Source of the DNA: Acinetobacter qingfengensis
GTDB lineage: Bacteria > Pseudomonadota > Gammaproteobacteria > Pseudomonadales > Moraxellaceae
NCBI RefSeq assembly: GCF_008693185.1
Contig: NZ_VXKN01000001.1
Coordinates: forward strand, 248,001-312,000
Length of the DNA: 64,000 nt
Reading direction: 5' to 3'
In this document: positions 55,973 to 64,000 of the stretch, piece by piece
Layout of the letters: each line of letters begins with the position of its first letter
How positions within the stretch are numbered: the first letter of the stretch is position 1
Program-made: the position numbers and the translations under genes
The notes under the pieces: generated by a model
The model's input: the letters and a program-made list of their open reading frames with translations, nothing else
What the model was told of the DNA's origin: nothing
Database searches by the model: none

Positions 55973-57856
55973 ATGGACGCTTTTCGTACTTTAATTCGAG
56001 GTTGGCTTGGAAAAGTATTATTGGTGTTATTTTTGGCACCCTTGGTCTTTGTTGGTCTGGAAAGCTATTTTGCAGGCTCTAGTAAAGAGGATGTAGCGCT
56101 CAAAGTTAATGATCAGGAAATTAGTAAAAATGAACTGGATAACTGGATTAAAGTTCAGACAAATGAATATTTACAGGCTGCAAATGGTGATCAGTCACTA
56201 CTTAATAAACGCGTCATAGAAGCAGAAGTTTATGATGCTGCGATTGTGCGGGCTGTGTTATTACAACAAGCTGAAAAATTAGGTATTCGTTTAAGTGATG
56301 AGCAGCTTGGTACATTGATCCGTCAACAAGCTGCTTTTCAGGAAAATGGTAAGTTTTCGGAGCAGGTATTCCAGAATTATTTAATGAATAATCGTACTAC
56401 TGTAGATCAACTATTAAAAGATTTTGGTCAGCGTATGTCTTTGTCTTTATTAACGAATAGTGTGATTTATAGTGCGTTGTATAGTTCAACTGATGCGCAA
56501 AAGCTTATTGCATTACTGGGACAGGAGCGTACAGCACATATTGCTGAACTACCATTAAACCAATATGCACAAAATTTTGTTGCAACAGATGCACAAATTA
56601 AGACCTATTATGATGCACATCAAAAAGATTTTATGCGTCAGGCAAATGTTGATGTTCAATATGTAGTGTTATCCAAAGCACAATTTGCAGATAAAGTACA
56701 AGTAACCGATGCGGACATTAACCAGCAATATCAGGCTTATGTGGCCAAGCAAAATAAAGATGCTTCACGTCAGATTAGCCAAATTTTGATTACTACAGAT
56801 CAACGTAAACCTGAACAGGCGTTACAAATTGCACAAAGTATCGCAAACAAATTGAAAAATGGCGAAAAGTTTGAAGCAATGGTTCAACAATATTCTGATG
56901 ATCCGGTAACAAAAGCCGCTCAGGGTAAAGTAGACGGTTATAATGTAGGTGTTTACGGGGATGCATTTGATCAGGCAGTGCTTGCACTACAACAAGGACA
57001 AACATCAGCTCCGGTGAAAACACAATATGGCTATCACATTATTCGAGTTGACCATATTGATGGAGTAAAAGTTACACCTTTATCCGAAATCCGTGATCAA
57101 ATGGCGAACGAAGTAAAGGCGAAAAAATCGGCAGATGCTTTTCAGGATGCAGTTGCAGCAGCAAATGATATCGCAGTGCAATCGGATGCAGCAGATGCAA
57201 TTGCTGATCAATATAAGTTACAGGTACAGACCACTAAGGGTGTAACACTGGCTAACCAATCCAATGCTGTTCTTGCTGACTCTGCTGTAAAGCAACGTTT
57301 ATTTTCCAAAGAAGTTGTTGACGGTGATCGTAATTTATCAACTGTGATTAACTTAAAAAATGGTGATGCAGCATGGGTTAAAGTCCTAAATTATCATGCT
57401 GAACGTCCACAGACTTTACAGGAAGCAAAAGCTCAGGTTGCTGCAACTGTAAAACGTCAGGAACAGATTAAGCAGGCACAAGCTGCTGTAGCAACATTAT
57501 TAAATGATCTGAAAAATAAACCTGCTGCTGAAGCATTGGCAGCAAGTCGTATCAAATTTGAGAATCTTGGGCCTGTACCACGTTATAGTCAGGTTTTACC
57601 AACCAAGCTAGAACGTGCTATTTATAGTGTATCTGTGCCAAAAGCAAACTTTTGGTCTGCAACCACCACTGATTTAGGTGAAGCCCTATATGTTGTTGCG
57701 GTTTCCAATGTGGGGCAAAATCCTGAGTTTAATGTAAACGATCAGCAAAAACAGCAAATTATTGGCCGTTTTGAACCACGTGGACAATTAGAACTTAATG
57801 ATTATATTGAGTACTTAAAATCTAAAGCAGAAATTAAAAAGATTGAAAGTAAATAA
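55973..57856 (+). CDS. ppiD: Membrane-anchored periplasmic folding factor PpiD (SurA_N / parvulin)
   Basis: The 627-aa protein is anchored by one N-terminal span (about 12-31: GKVLLVLFLAPLVFVGLES) with the bulk in the periplasm. SurA-like N-terminal helices follow (about 40-200). The parvulin domain is at about 262-360 (ISQILITTDQRKPEQALQIA, then YGYHIIRVDHI). PpiD sits at the Sec translocon and helps emerging envelope proteins fold. It lies 156 bp after hupB, the same order as in E. coli, but hupB has its own terminator. Confidence 0.92.
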   Translation: MDAFRTLIRGWLGKVLLVLFLAPLVFVGLESYFAGSSKEDVALKVNDQEISKNELDNWIKVQTNEYLQAANGDQSLLNKRVIEAEVYDAAIVRAVLLQQAEKLGIRLSDEQLGTLIRQQAAFQENGKFSEQVFQNYLMNNRTTVDQLLKDFGQRMSLSLLTNSVIYSALYSSTDAQKLIALLGQERTAHIAELPLNQYAQNFVATDAQIKTYYDAHQKDFMRQANVDVQYVVLSKAQFADKVQVTDADINQQYQAYVAKQNKDASRQISQILITTDQRKPEQALQIAQSIANKLKNGEKFEAMVQQYSDDPVTKAAQGKVDGYNVGVYGDAFDQAVLALQQGQTSAPVKTQYGYHIIRVDHIDGVKVTPLSEIRDQMANEVKAKKSADAFQDAVAAANDIAVQSDAADAIADQYKLQVQTTKGVTLANQSNAVLADSAVKQRLFSKEVVDGDRNLSTVINLKNGDAAWVKVLNYHAERPQTLQEAKAQVAATVKRQEQIKQAQAAVATLLNDLKNKPAAEALAASRIKFENLGPVPRYSQVLPTKLERAIYSVSVPKANFWSATTTDLGEALYVVAVSNVGQNPEFNVNDQQKQQIIGRFEPRGQLELNDYIEYLKSKAEIKKIESK

Positions 57857-57879
57857 GCTTTAGTTTTTTAATCATTAAG

Positions 57880-57913
57880 AGGCCAACTTGGAAATTTCGA
57901 GTTGGCCTTTTTT
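57880..57913 (+). terminator. Rho-independent terminator of ppiD
   Basis: AGGCCAACT and AGTTGGCCT pair perfectly with an 11-nt loop and run into six T, 23 bp after the stop; the convergent ispF gene ends 13 bp beyond. Confidence 0.92.
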
Positions 57914-57926
57914 AAAAGTATTTTAT

Positions 57927-58406
57927 TTAAAGATTTTTGCTCAACAATACAATTGCGGAAGCAAAAATTCCTTCCTGCCGACCCGTAAATCCAAGTTTTT
58001 CTGTGGTCGTTGCTTTGATACTGATACAATCCAAATCAACAAGTAAATCTTCAGCAATATTCTGGCGCATGGCTAAATTGTGCGGTGCAAGTTTTGGTCG
58101 TTCACATGCAACAGTAATATCCGCATTAACCAATCGATAGCCTTGGTTGCATATAAGTTGATAAACGTGTTTAAGTAAAATCCGACTATCAGCACCTCTA
58201 AATTGTTCATCAGTATCGGGGAAGTGTTGACCAATATCTCCTAGTGCCAAAGCGCCTAATATTGCATCAGCAAGTGCATGTAATACAACGTCACCATCAG
58301 AATGGGCTTTCAGGCCATGAGTATGTGGAATTTTTAAGCCTGCAAGCGTAACAAATTCGCCTTCTTCAAAAGCATGAACATCTAAACCCTGTCCAATTCT
58401 TAACAT
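57927..58406 (-). CDS. ispF: 2-C-methyl-D-erythritol 2,4-cyclodiphosphate synthase
   Basis: IspF (159 aa) catalyses the fifth step of the MEP isoprenoid pathway. The zinc ligands are in GQGLDVHAF (Asp8, His10) and, further on, the [20 protein letters not shown] segment. [20 protein letters not shown] and [16 protein letters not shown] are also diagnostic. It is not linked to ispD here. Confidence 0.97.
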   Translation of the reverse strand: MLRIGQGLDVHAFEEGEFVTLAGLKIPHTHGLKAHSDGDVVLHALADAILGALALGDIGQHFPDTDEQFRGADSRILLKHVYQLICNQGYRLVNADITVACERPKLAPHNLAMRQNIAEDLLVDLDCISIKATTTEKLGFTGRQEGIFASAIVLLSKNL

Positions 58407-58522
58407 TTTATTGTTCCTAAACTACGATCACACAACGTGATGACTTGTGTATTGATGAAATAAAAGCGTATAGTAAGCATATCGTATTTTGGCTTCTTCT
58501 GATATTCACAGTTTATCCTTTT

Positions 58523-59167
58523 ATGAACAGTCAACCCAGTTTTAAGCACCTATTCTTATTTATGTTTTCTGCGATGTTTACTGGTCAAACTTTTGCAGTA
58601 TTGCCCGATTGTTCACAAAAAACAGTACAGAGATTTGATGGTTTAGTTTGTAAGGACAAGAATCTTTCCAGTCTAAATGATGTAATCAAAGCAAAATATC
58701 TTAGTGCGCAGTTGATGTCCAATGCACCGTTAAAACTTTTAAAAACAACGCAAATCGGATGGCAGCATTACGTACAGGAATGTAAAACTACACGTTGTAT
58801 TCAACAGCAGTTTGAGCAACGTATTAACGATTTAGATTTGTTTACCAGTATGAATCAAAGTCTGACACAATATTTTATTCGACAAAATATTGAACAGCGG
58901 CATACTCCATTAACACAATTACAGTTGCATCAACTGGATAAAAATCGAATAAAAATTGAAGGTATTCAATATCGTAATCCAAATAATGCCGAAAATACCC
59001 GTGTTCGTTATTTGCGCTCCTATACATCACCTGATCAATTCTCACAAGTGATTGATTTAGAAACAAAATGTAAGTATAGTTTGGAGCGTCAGGGACATTT
59101 GTTAAAGTTTAGTTCCAAGGACGGTTCATGTCGTTATTTTACTGGTATTTACAAACTTTTTGATTAA
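58523..59167 (+). CDS. Secreted protein with LprI-like (DUF1311) N-terminal domain
   Basis: The 214-aa precursor has a signal peptide (HLFLFMFSAMFTGQTFA). I chose the ATG at 58523 because the frame from the TTG at 58445 would put about 26 residues before it. The mature N-terminal part shows the LprI/DUF1311 pattern: LPDCSQKTVQRFDGLVCKDK, then LSSLNDVIKAKYLSAQ, and GWQHYVQECKTTRCIQQQFE with four paired cysteines. The C-terminal half (about 130-214) has no recognised domain. LprI-like proteins are periplasmic and some inhibit lysozyme; that role is not shown here. Confidence 0.7.
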   Translation: MNSQPSFKHLFLFMFSAMFTGQTFAVLPDCSQKTVQRFDGLVCKDKNLSSLNDVIKAKYLSAQLMSNAPLKLLKTTQIGWQHYVQECKTTRCIQQQFEQRINDLDLFTSMNQSLTQYFIRQNIEQRHTPLTQLQLHQLDKNRIKIEGIQYRNPNNAENTRVRYLRSYTSPDQFSQVIDLETKCKYSLERQGHLLKFSSKDGSCRYFTGIYKLFD

Positions 59168-59208
59168 TCAGGATTTATTATAGAATTAAAATAATTATTT
59201 GTTCAATA

Positions 59209-59790
59209 TTAACGCCGCTTATAGCGATAAATATGTTTCGGGGTACAGATCACATCCAGATCCTGATCCCAGTGCTGTGTTGAAATGATGGAATTTACTT
59301 GCTGAAAATCATGTGCTAATCCAATACGTTTCACATATCGGGCGCTAGCCAGTGTTCGATCATAAAAACCACCACCCATACCAATGCGATGTCCCATGCG
59401 ATCGAACAGAACTAATGGCATGATGACGGCATCTAGTACTTTAAACAATTGTCCACGTTGTTGTATGGCTTGTTGCATGCCTAAGCGGTGTTTGGCAAAA
59501 CGCTGATTATGATATTGCTGTAGGCTGATAGGTTGCCAGCGTAATTGTTGATTCATATTACAAATTAGTGGCAAATAAACTTTTTTGTGTTGTTTAAATA
59601 AATATTCAATTAACATCCGGGTTGGAATTTCACCAAATGCATCCAGGTAAATACCAATTCGTTGGGCATGTTGCATTTCTTTAAGAAAGATAATGCGATG
59701 CATTAATGCTAGTTCTGCCTGACGAAGCTGTATTTGGCTGAGATGGCGGCGTTGTCTGCGAATTTGCTGGCGTAATTGTGCGATTTGCAT
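59209..59790 (-). CDS. 5-formyltetrahydrofolate cyclo-ligase family protein
   Basis: The 193-aa enzyme converts 5-formyl-THF to 5,10-methenyl-THF using ATP. The nucleotide-binding signature IGMGGGFYDRTLA lies at about 137-149. The N-terminal RQQIRRQRRHLS and the middle MPLVLFDRMGHR are as expected. In many Gammaproteobacteria this gene (ygfA/fau) lies beside 6S RNA and zapA; here neither is seen. Confidence 0.92.
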   Translation of the reverse strand: MQIAQLRQQIRRQRRHLSQIQLRQAELALMHRIIFLKEMQHAQRIGIYLDAFGEIPTRMLIEYLFKQHKKVYLPLICNMNQQLRWQPISLQQYHNQRFAKHRLGMQQAIQQRGQLFKVLDAVIMPLVLFDRMGHRIGMGGGFYDRTLASARYVKRIGLAHDFQQVNSIISTQHWDQDLDVICTPKHIYRYKRR

Positions 59791-59903
59791 GAAAGTAACA
59801 GGATGAAATAAATTGATATGAAGTTTTAACCTTACAATGACAAAGCCTATATGACAATCATTTACTGATCTATTGTTATTTATATCGATATTGGATTGAT
59901 TGT

Positions 59904-59936
59904 GCCAGCCAAACGATATTGGCTGGCTTTGTTTTT
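59904..59936. terminator. Strong hairpin with T-tract on the plus strand, downstream of the thiolase gene
   Basis: GCCAGCCAA and TTGGCTGGC pair perfectly around ACGATA. The T-tract (TTTGTTTTT) lies on the plus-strand side, while the thiolase stops just beyond on the minus strand. It probably ends the thiolase mRNA using the A-tract/hairpin, but its best orientation is the other one. Confidence 0.7.
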
Positions 59937-59941
59937 ATGTA

Positions 59942-61387
59942 TTATTTTTCGATAATGGCAACAACGCCTTGACCACCAGCGGCGCAAATCGAAATTAAGG
60001 CGCGACCAGAACCTTTTTGATGAATTAACTTGGCTGCTGTCGCCAGAATACGTCCACCAGTTGCTGCAAATGGGTGACCAGCGGCCAAAGATGAACCTTT
60101 AACATTTAACTTGCTACGATCAATTGAACCGAATACATGATCTAATCCTAAACGTTCTGTACAAAATTTTTCATCTTCCCATGCTTTAAGCGTTGAAAGT
60201 ACTTGAGAAGCAAAAGCTTCATGAATTTCATAATAATCAAAGTCTTGTAAAGTTAGATTGGCACGTTGCAACATGCGTGGTACTGCATAGGCAGGTGCCA
60301 TTAATAAACCTTCTTTCTTCTGTACAAAATCAACGGCTGCTGTTTCGCTAAAACTTAAATAAGCCAAAATTTCATGACCATTGGCTTTAGCCCATTCTTC
60401 TGAAGCAAGTAATACACAGGATGCACCATCTGTGAGTGGTGTAGAGTTACCGGCAGTCATGGTGGCTTGTTCACCACGACCAAAAACAGGTTTCAGTTTG
60501 GCCAGTTTTTCTACACTGGAATCTGGGCGCAAATTATTATCTTTTGCCAAGCCCATAAATGGGGTTAATAAATCGTCAAAGAAACCGTCTTCGTAGGCTC
60601 TTGCCATGTTTTGATGGGATTTTGCTGCTAATTCATCTTGGGCTTCTCGGCTGATTTGCCATTCTAGTGCTGTTAATGCAGCGTGTTCACCCATGGACAG
60701 ACCTGTCCGAGGTTCGCCATTTTGGGGTGCATCCAATAATTTTTTTACATTGATTTTGGTGAGTGCTTTTAAGCGATCTTTTGCTGTTTTGGCGACATTT
60801 AATTCCAATAAAGCTTTGCGTAATCCATCACCAAAAGCAAGCGGGGCATCTGATGTTGTATCCACACCTCCTGCAATACCAACGTTAATCTGTCCTAAAG
60901 CAATTTTGTTTGCCACCAAAAATGCTGCCTGTAAACCTGTACCACAGGCTTGTTGAATATCGTAGGCAGGTGTTTCAGGTGAAAGTGCAGTATCAAGTAC
61001 ACATTCACGGGTCATGTTAAAGTCCCGGCTATGTTTAAGTACAGCACCTGCAACGACTTCACCCAAACGTTGTCCTTGTAAGTTAAAGCGTTGAATCAGT
61101 CCGTTTAAGGCGGCAGTTAACATGTCTGAATTAGATGCAGTGAAATATGCACCATTTGATCGTGCAAATGGAATACGATTACCACCAATAATTGCGACAC
61201 GGCGAATAGTAGATTGACTCATAGCATGATCCTGTTGCTTGTTTCGGGTTCTGGAAGACGATGATGTGGATGTTGTTTTTCGTGTTGTATTTTTACGGCG
61301 AGTGGTCTGGACAGCACTTGTTGTTATGCTGCTTTGTACTGGTGTATTTTCTGTAGAGTCTGGGGAAGGCTGAGAATTTTGAGTCAT
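59942..61387 (-). CDS. Acetyl-CoA acetyltransferase / thiolase (FadI/FadA2-like) with N-terminal low-complexity extension
   Basis: The 481-aa frame has a thiolase core starting at about residue 62 (RRVAIIGGNRIPFARSNGAY). The nucleophile Cys lies in DIQQACGTGLQAAFLVANKI, the active-site His in YYEIHEAFASQVL and the second Cys in ISICAAGGQGVVAI. Residues 1-55 are Ser/Thr/Arg/Lys-rich (TTRRKNTTRKTTSTSSSSRT), which is not part of the fold. Two starts have ribosome sites: ATG 61387 (GGGA) and ATG 61222 (AGGA, giving 426 aa). The enzyme cleaves 3-ketoacyl-CoA or condenses acetyl-CoA. It is divergent from the FabG4-MaoC pair. Confidence 0.92.
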   Translation of the reverse strand: MTQNSQPSPDSTENTPVQSSITTSAVQTTRRKNTTRKTTSTSSSSRTRNKQQDHAMSQSTIRRVAIIGGNRIPFARSNGAYFTASNSDMLTAALNGLIQRFNLQGQRLGEVVAGAVLKHSRDFNMTRECVLDTALSPETPAYDIQQACGTGLQAAFLVANKIALGQINVGIAGGVDTTSDAPLAFGDGLRKALLELNVAKTAKDRLKALTKINVKKLLDAPQNGEPRTGLSMGEHAALTALEWQISREAQDELAAKSHQNMARAYEDGFFDDLLTPFMGLAKDNNLRPDSSVEKLAKLKPVFGRGEQATMTAGNSTPLTDGASCVLLASEEWAKANGHEILAYLSFSETAAVDFVQKKEGLLMAPAYAVPRMLQRANLTLQDFDYYEIHEAFASQVLSTLKAWEDEKFCTERLGLDHVFGSIDRSKLNVKGSSLAAGHPFAATGGRILATAAKLIHQKGSGRALISICAAGGQGVVAIIEK

Positions 61388-61598
61388 TCCTGATGTCCCA
61401 TAAAATTAAATAATGATTGAGGCTAACATTAACATAAACCTGTATGGGTAAAATTGACTGCAATGACAGACAATACGTTAATTAGGTCAAGTTATCTAAA
61501 AATATTCTCAAGTATGATAAAGCAAAAGGTTTATTCCGCCCAAAGGCTTGATTTTATACTGGGCATGATACAGAAATTCAGGACATAAGAGCACAAAT

Positions 61599-62993
61599 AT
61601 GACAGATCAATATCAGCTTTTTTCAAAAACTGCACTTGGCAAGTTGGTGATTAAAAACTTGGGTTTACCATCACCAACAACATTGGATCGTTTCGATGTT
61701 AATCAGCCGGTTATTCATGGTGCTGTATTATTTGCAGCAGCAAGAGAGAGTATTTTTTCTAAAAGTATCAGCCAGATCCTTGCAAATATTCATGCAGATA
61801 CTTATAGCACAGAACAATATTCTGAATTAAAACAGATTGCAGTGGAGACTGGGTTAAATCTACGAGTGTTTAATGTAAGTAATAAAACATCAAAATTTAA
61901 AGCTTTATTATTTGATGCTTCAGGCATTACACATGTAAGTCAATTAAAAGCACTTTATGATTTTTTTCATCCGGTTGCTCGTCAAGTTCAGGCTTCAGGT
62001 CGAGTGATTATTGTTGGCAGATCACCTGATCAGGCAGAAAGTTTATCTCAGTCCATTGCGCAACGTGCGCTTGAAGGATTTGTAAAATCTGTTGCAAAAG
62101 AATTTAAAAAAGGAATTGCTGCTAATTTGATTTATGTCGATCCAGATGCACCAGACAATCTTGAATCCAGTTTGCGCTTCTTCCTTTCACCGCGTTCAGC
62201 GTACGTATCCGGGCAGGTTGTGCGTGTATCTAATGCTGATCACATTGCAATAAACTGGAATCAGCCGCTTGCAGGAAAAACTGCTGTTGTTACAGGTGCC
62301 AGTAGAGGTATTGGTGAAGCTATTGCACATATTCTGGCCGATGATGGCGCACATGTCATCTGTCTGGATGTCCCACAACAACAGGCTGATCTAGAACGTG
62401 TGGCATTGGAAATTTCCGGCTCGGTATTAACGCTGGATATTACTGCAACAGATGCCGGTGAAAAAATTAAAGCTGCTGCTGCTGAATATGGTGGTCTGGA
62501 TATTCTGGTACATAATGCAGGTGTGACAAGGGATAAAACCCTTGCCAATATGAAACCTGAACAATGGGATCTGGTTGTGAATATTAATATTGCTGCGAAT
62601 GAAGCAGTTAATGATTATTTATTAAATCATGCGGGTTTTAATGCGAATGGACGCATTATTTGTGTATCCTCAATTAGCGGAATTGCTGGTAATTTGGGAC
62701 AAAGTAATTATGCAACATCGAAAGCGGCAGTCATTGGTCTGGTGAAATTCACAGCACCGACTTTAAAAAATGGTGTGACCATTAATGCAGTTGCACCGGG
62801 ATTTATTGAAACACAAATGACAGCAGCGATCCCATTTGCAATTCGTGAAGCAGGGCGACGTATGAATTCGATGAGTCAGGGTGGATTACCTGTTGATGTG
62901 GCACAAACGATTGCTTATTTTGCTTCACCAGCTTCAAGTGGAGTTAATGGCAATGTCTTGCGGGTGTGTGGACAAAGTCTATTAGGTGCGTAA
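61599..62993 (+). CDS. High-molecular-weight 3-oxoacyl-ACP/CoA reductase (FabG4 type)
   Basis: This 464-aa protein is about twice the length of ordinary FabG. Residues 1-215 are a degenerate Rossmann-like domain without a nucleotide-binding motif. Residues about 222-464 are an active SDR domain: NAD(P) motif AVVTGASRGIGEAIAHIL, LVHNAGVTRDK, catalytic Ser in CVSSISGIAGNLGQSNY, Tyr-x-x-x-Lys in NYATSKAAVIG. This layout matches mycobacterial FabG4 (Rv0242c). It reduces 3-oxoacyl thioesters. The MaoC gene follows in the same direction. Confidence 0.9.
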   Translation: MTDQYQLFSKTALGKLVIKNLGLPSPTTLDRFDVNQPVIHGAVLFAAARESIFSKSISQILANIHADTYSTEQYSELKQIAVETGLNLRVFNVSNKTSKFKALLFDASGITHVSQLKALYDFFHPVARQVQASGRVIIVGRSPDQAESLSQSIAQRALEGFVKSVAKEFKKGIAANLIYVDPDAPDNLESSLRFFLSPRSAYVSGQVVRVSNADHIAINWNQPLAGKTAVVTGASRGIGEAIAHILADDGAHVICLDVPQQQADLERVALEISGSVLTLDITATDAGEKIKAAAAEYGGLDILVHNAGVTRDKTLANMKPEQWDLVVNINIAANEAVNDYLLNHAGFNANGRIICVSSISGIAGNLGQSNYATSKAAVIGLVKFTAPTLKNGVTINAVAPGFIETQMTAAIPFAIREAGRRMNSMSQGGLPVDVAQTIAYFASPASSGVNGNVLRVCGQSLLGA

Positions 62994-63013
62994 GATTGTT
63001 TTTATACAGTCGA

Positions 63014-63050
63014 GATAACAGCTCGTTTCTATGACAAACGATCTGTTATC
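63014..63050 (+). repeat. Hairpin in the FabG4-MaoC spacer
   Basis: GATAACAG (63014-63021) pairs with CTGTTATC (63043-63050) and, inside a single mismatch, TCGTTT pairs with AAACGA. The 7-nt loop contains the ATG at 63031. There is no T-tract after it, so it is more likely an mRNA structure than a terminator. Confidence 0.7.
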
Positions 63051-63090
63051 ATGTGAAAATAATGTCAGGACACAAAATAAGGCAAAATTT

Positions 63091-63960
63091 ATGAAAATGC
63101 GCCACTTTAGCCAATTGCCAAAAGCTTATATGGCTTATCCGAAAGTGCTACAAGGCTTAATTCAGAAACCCCAGACATCTTCACCAAGTTTGCCACAGGT
63201 TGAATATATAGTAGACCACTTACAAATTGATTCGGTACATTTAGCCAAATATAAAAAAATTTGCCATTATTTCAGTGATGGTTATGTTCCGGCAACTTAT
63301 TTGGCAGTTTTGAGTCAAAGTCTACAAATGCACATGATGACGCAGGAAGATTTTCCTTTTCCAATTCTTGGATTAGTTCATCTACGAAATCAGGTTAAGC
63401 AGCATCGTCCTGTTCAAGTTAATGAAACCATTGAGCTAAGCTGTCGGTTTGGAGAAATTGATCAGCATGATAAAGGGATTGTATTTGATTTTATAGCGAC
63501 TGCTAGAGTTTCAGGTGAAATTGTATTTGAAGGCTTAATGACATATCTTTCCCGACAAAAAGTGACTGCACCACCTGTGGATAAGCAAAAATCGACCAAT
63601 GCGCAACAACCTGTATATCAAGTCATTGAGCAATGGCAACTTGCTGAAAATTTGGGGCGCCAATATGCACAAATTTCAGGTGATTTTAACCTTATCCATT
63701 TACATGCATTAACAGCTAAAATTTTTGGCTTCAAACAAGCGATTGCACATGGTTTATGGAGTAAGGCTCGGGCTTTGGCTGCTCTTGCACCATTACCTAA
63801 TGCCTATCAAGCCGATGTATGGTTTAAATTGCCAATCTTTTTACCATCGCAGGTTGAGTTTTTAACAGATGAATCATCAGAATCAACAAGTCATTTTATG
63901 ATTAGAAATGCCAAAACGCATAAACCACATTTAATGGGTACATTGATCACGCTGAATTAA
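63091..63960 (+). CDS. MaoC-like (R)-hydratase / dehydratase (HtdX type)
   Basis: This 289-aa double-hotdog protein starts MKMRHFSQLPKAYMAYPKVL. I chose the ATG at 63091, which has an AGG upstream. The ATG at 63031 would add 20 residues and sits in a hairpin loop. The C-terminal hotdog carries the hydratase motif YAQISGDFNLIHLHALTAKI (Asp/His) and FKQAIAHGLWSKARALAAL (about 200-240). The N-terminal hotdog (about 50-165) lacks the motif. It hydrates or dehydrates enoyl thioesters and would act next to the FabG4-type reductase, as in mycobacterial fabG4-htdX. Confidence 0.88.
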   Translation: MKMRHFSQLPKAYMAYPKVLQGLIQKPQTSSPSLPQVEYIVDHLQIDSVHLAKYKKICHYFSDGYVPATYLAVLSQSLQMHMMTQEDFPFPILGLVHLRNQVKQHRPVQVNETIELSCRFGEIDQHDKGIVFDFIATARVSGEIVFEGLMTYLSRQKVTAPPVDKQKSTNAQQPVYQVIEQWQLAENLGRQYAQISGDFNLIHLHALTAKIFGFKQAIAHGLWSKARALAALAPLPNAYQADVWFKLPIFLPSQVEFLTDESSESTSHFMIRNAKTHKPHLMGTLITLN

Positions 63961-64000
63961 ATCATTTAGTAATTCAAATAGTAAAAGAAATCTTCCAGAC

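Overview
The window looks like chromosomal DNA of an Acinetobacter or a very close Moraxellaceae relative. It is AT-rich. It carries an RND operon of the AdeIJK type, an A1S_2505-like protein and an iscRSUA-hscBA-fdx cluster, and housekeeping gene lengths are typical of the Gammaproteobacteria (UvrB 673 aa, ClpB 859 aa). The assignment rests on recognising protein families by eye; no database search was run. No rRNA, tRNA, CRISPR array, insertion sequence, integrase or prophage was found.

Layout. 1-1.2 kb: 3' part of bcsG (cellulose phosphoethanolamine transferase), cut by the window edge. 1.5-5.5 kb: an iron-type cell-surface signalling unit (ECF sigma factor, FecR-like anti-sigma, TonB receptor with STN domain) behind a good Fur-box match. 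6-8.6 kb: clpB behind a sigma32-type promoter. 8.9-15.2 kb: TetR regulator followed by an AdeIJK-like tripartite efflux operon. 15.3-16.4 kb: two small paralogous proteins of unknown function and a macro-like A1S_2505 protein. 16.6-24.5 kb: uvrB, a LysR regulator, a candidate small RNA, a periplasmic asparaginase, a dicarboxylate/amino-acid symporter, Nudix and DUF1275 genes, and map. 24.6-29.9 kb: rpsB-tsf, a 56-aa unlisted gene, mtgA and ppk. 30.0-34.5 kb: a two-gene type III restriction-modification system between ordinary genes. 34.7-37.9 kb: alaA, msrB-gpx and a Sel1-repeat protein. 38.3-43.3 kb: two TonB receptors with matching promoter/operator regions. 43.4-48.9 kb: mfd, a HIT protein and a membrane class III nucleotidyl cyclase. 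48.9-54.3 kb: the isc operon on the minus strand. 54.4-57.9 kb: SCP2-domain protein, hupB and ppiD. 57.9-64 kb: ispF, an LprI-like protein, a 5-formyl-THF cyclo-ligase, then a thiolase divergent from a high-molecular-weight FabG plus MaoC dehydratase pair.

Several parts form working units. The sigma/anti-sigma/receptor set and the two further receptors are one iron-uptake theme. The isc operon has an IscR-type site over its own -35 box and an internal terminator before hscBA-fdx. The thiolase/FabG4/MaoC set resembles the mycobacterial fadA2-fabG4-htdX neighbourhood. No clearly new large system is present. The least explained items are the candidate small RNA upstream of the asparaginase gene, the pair of ~75-aa paralogs, two decayed gene fragments in intergenic DNA, and several strong hairpins that fall at gene boundaries.
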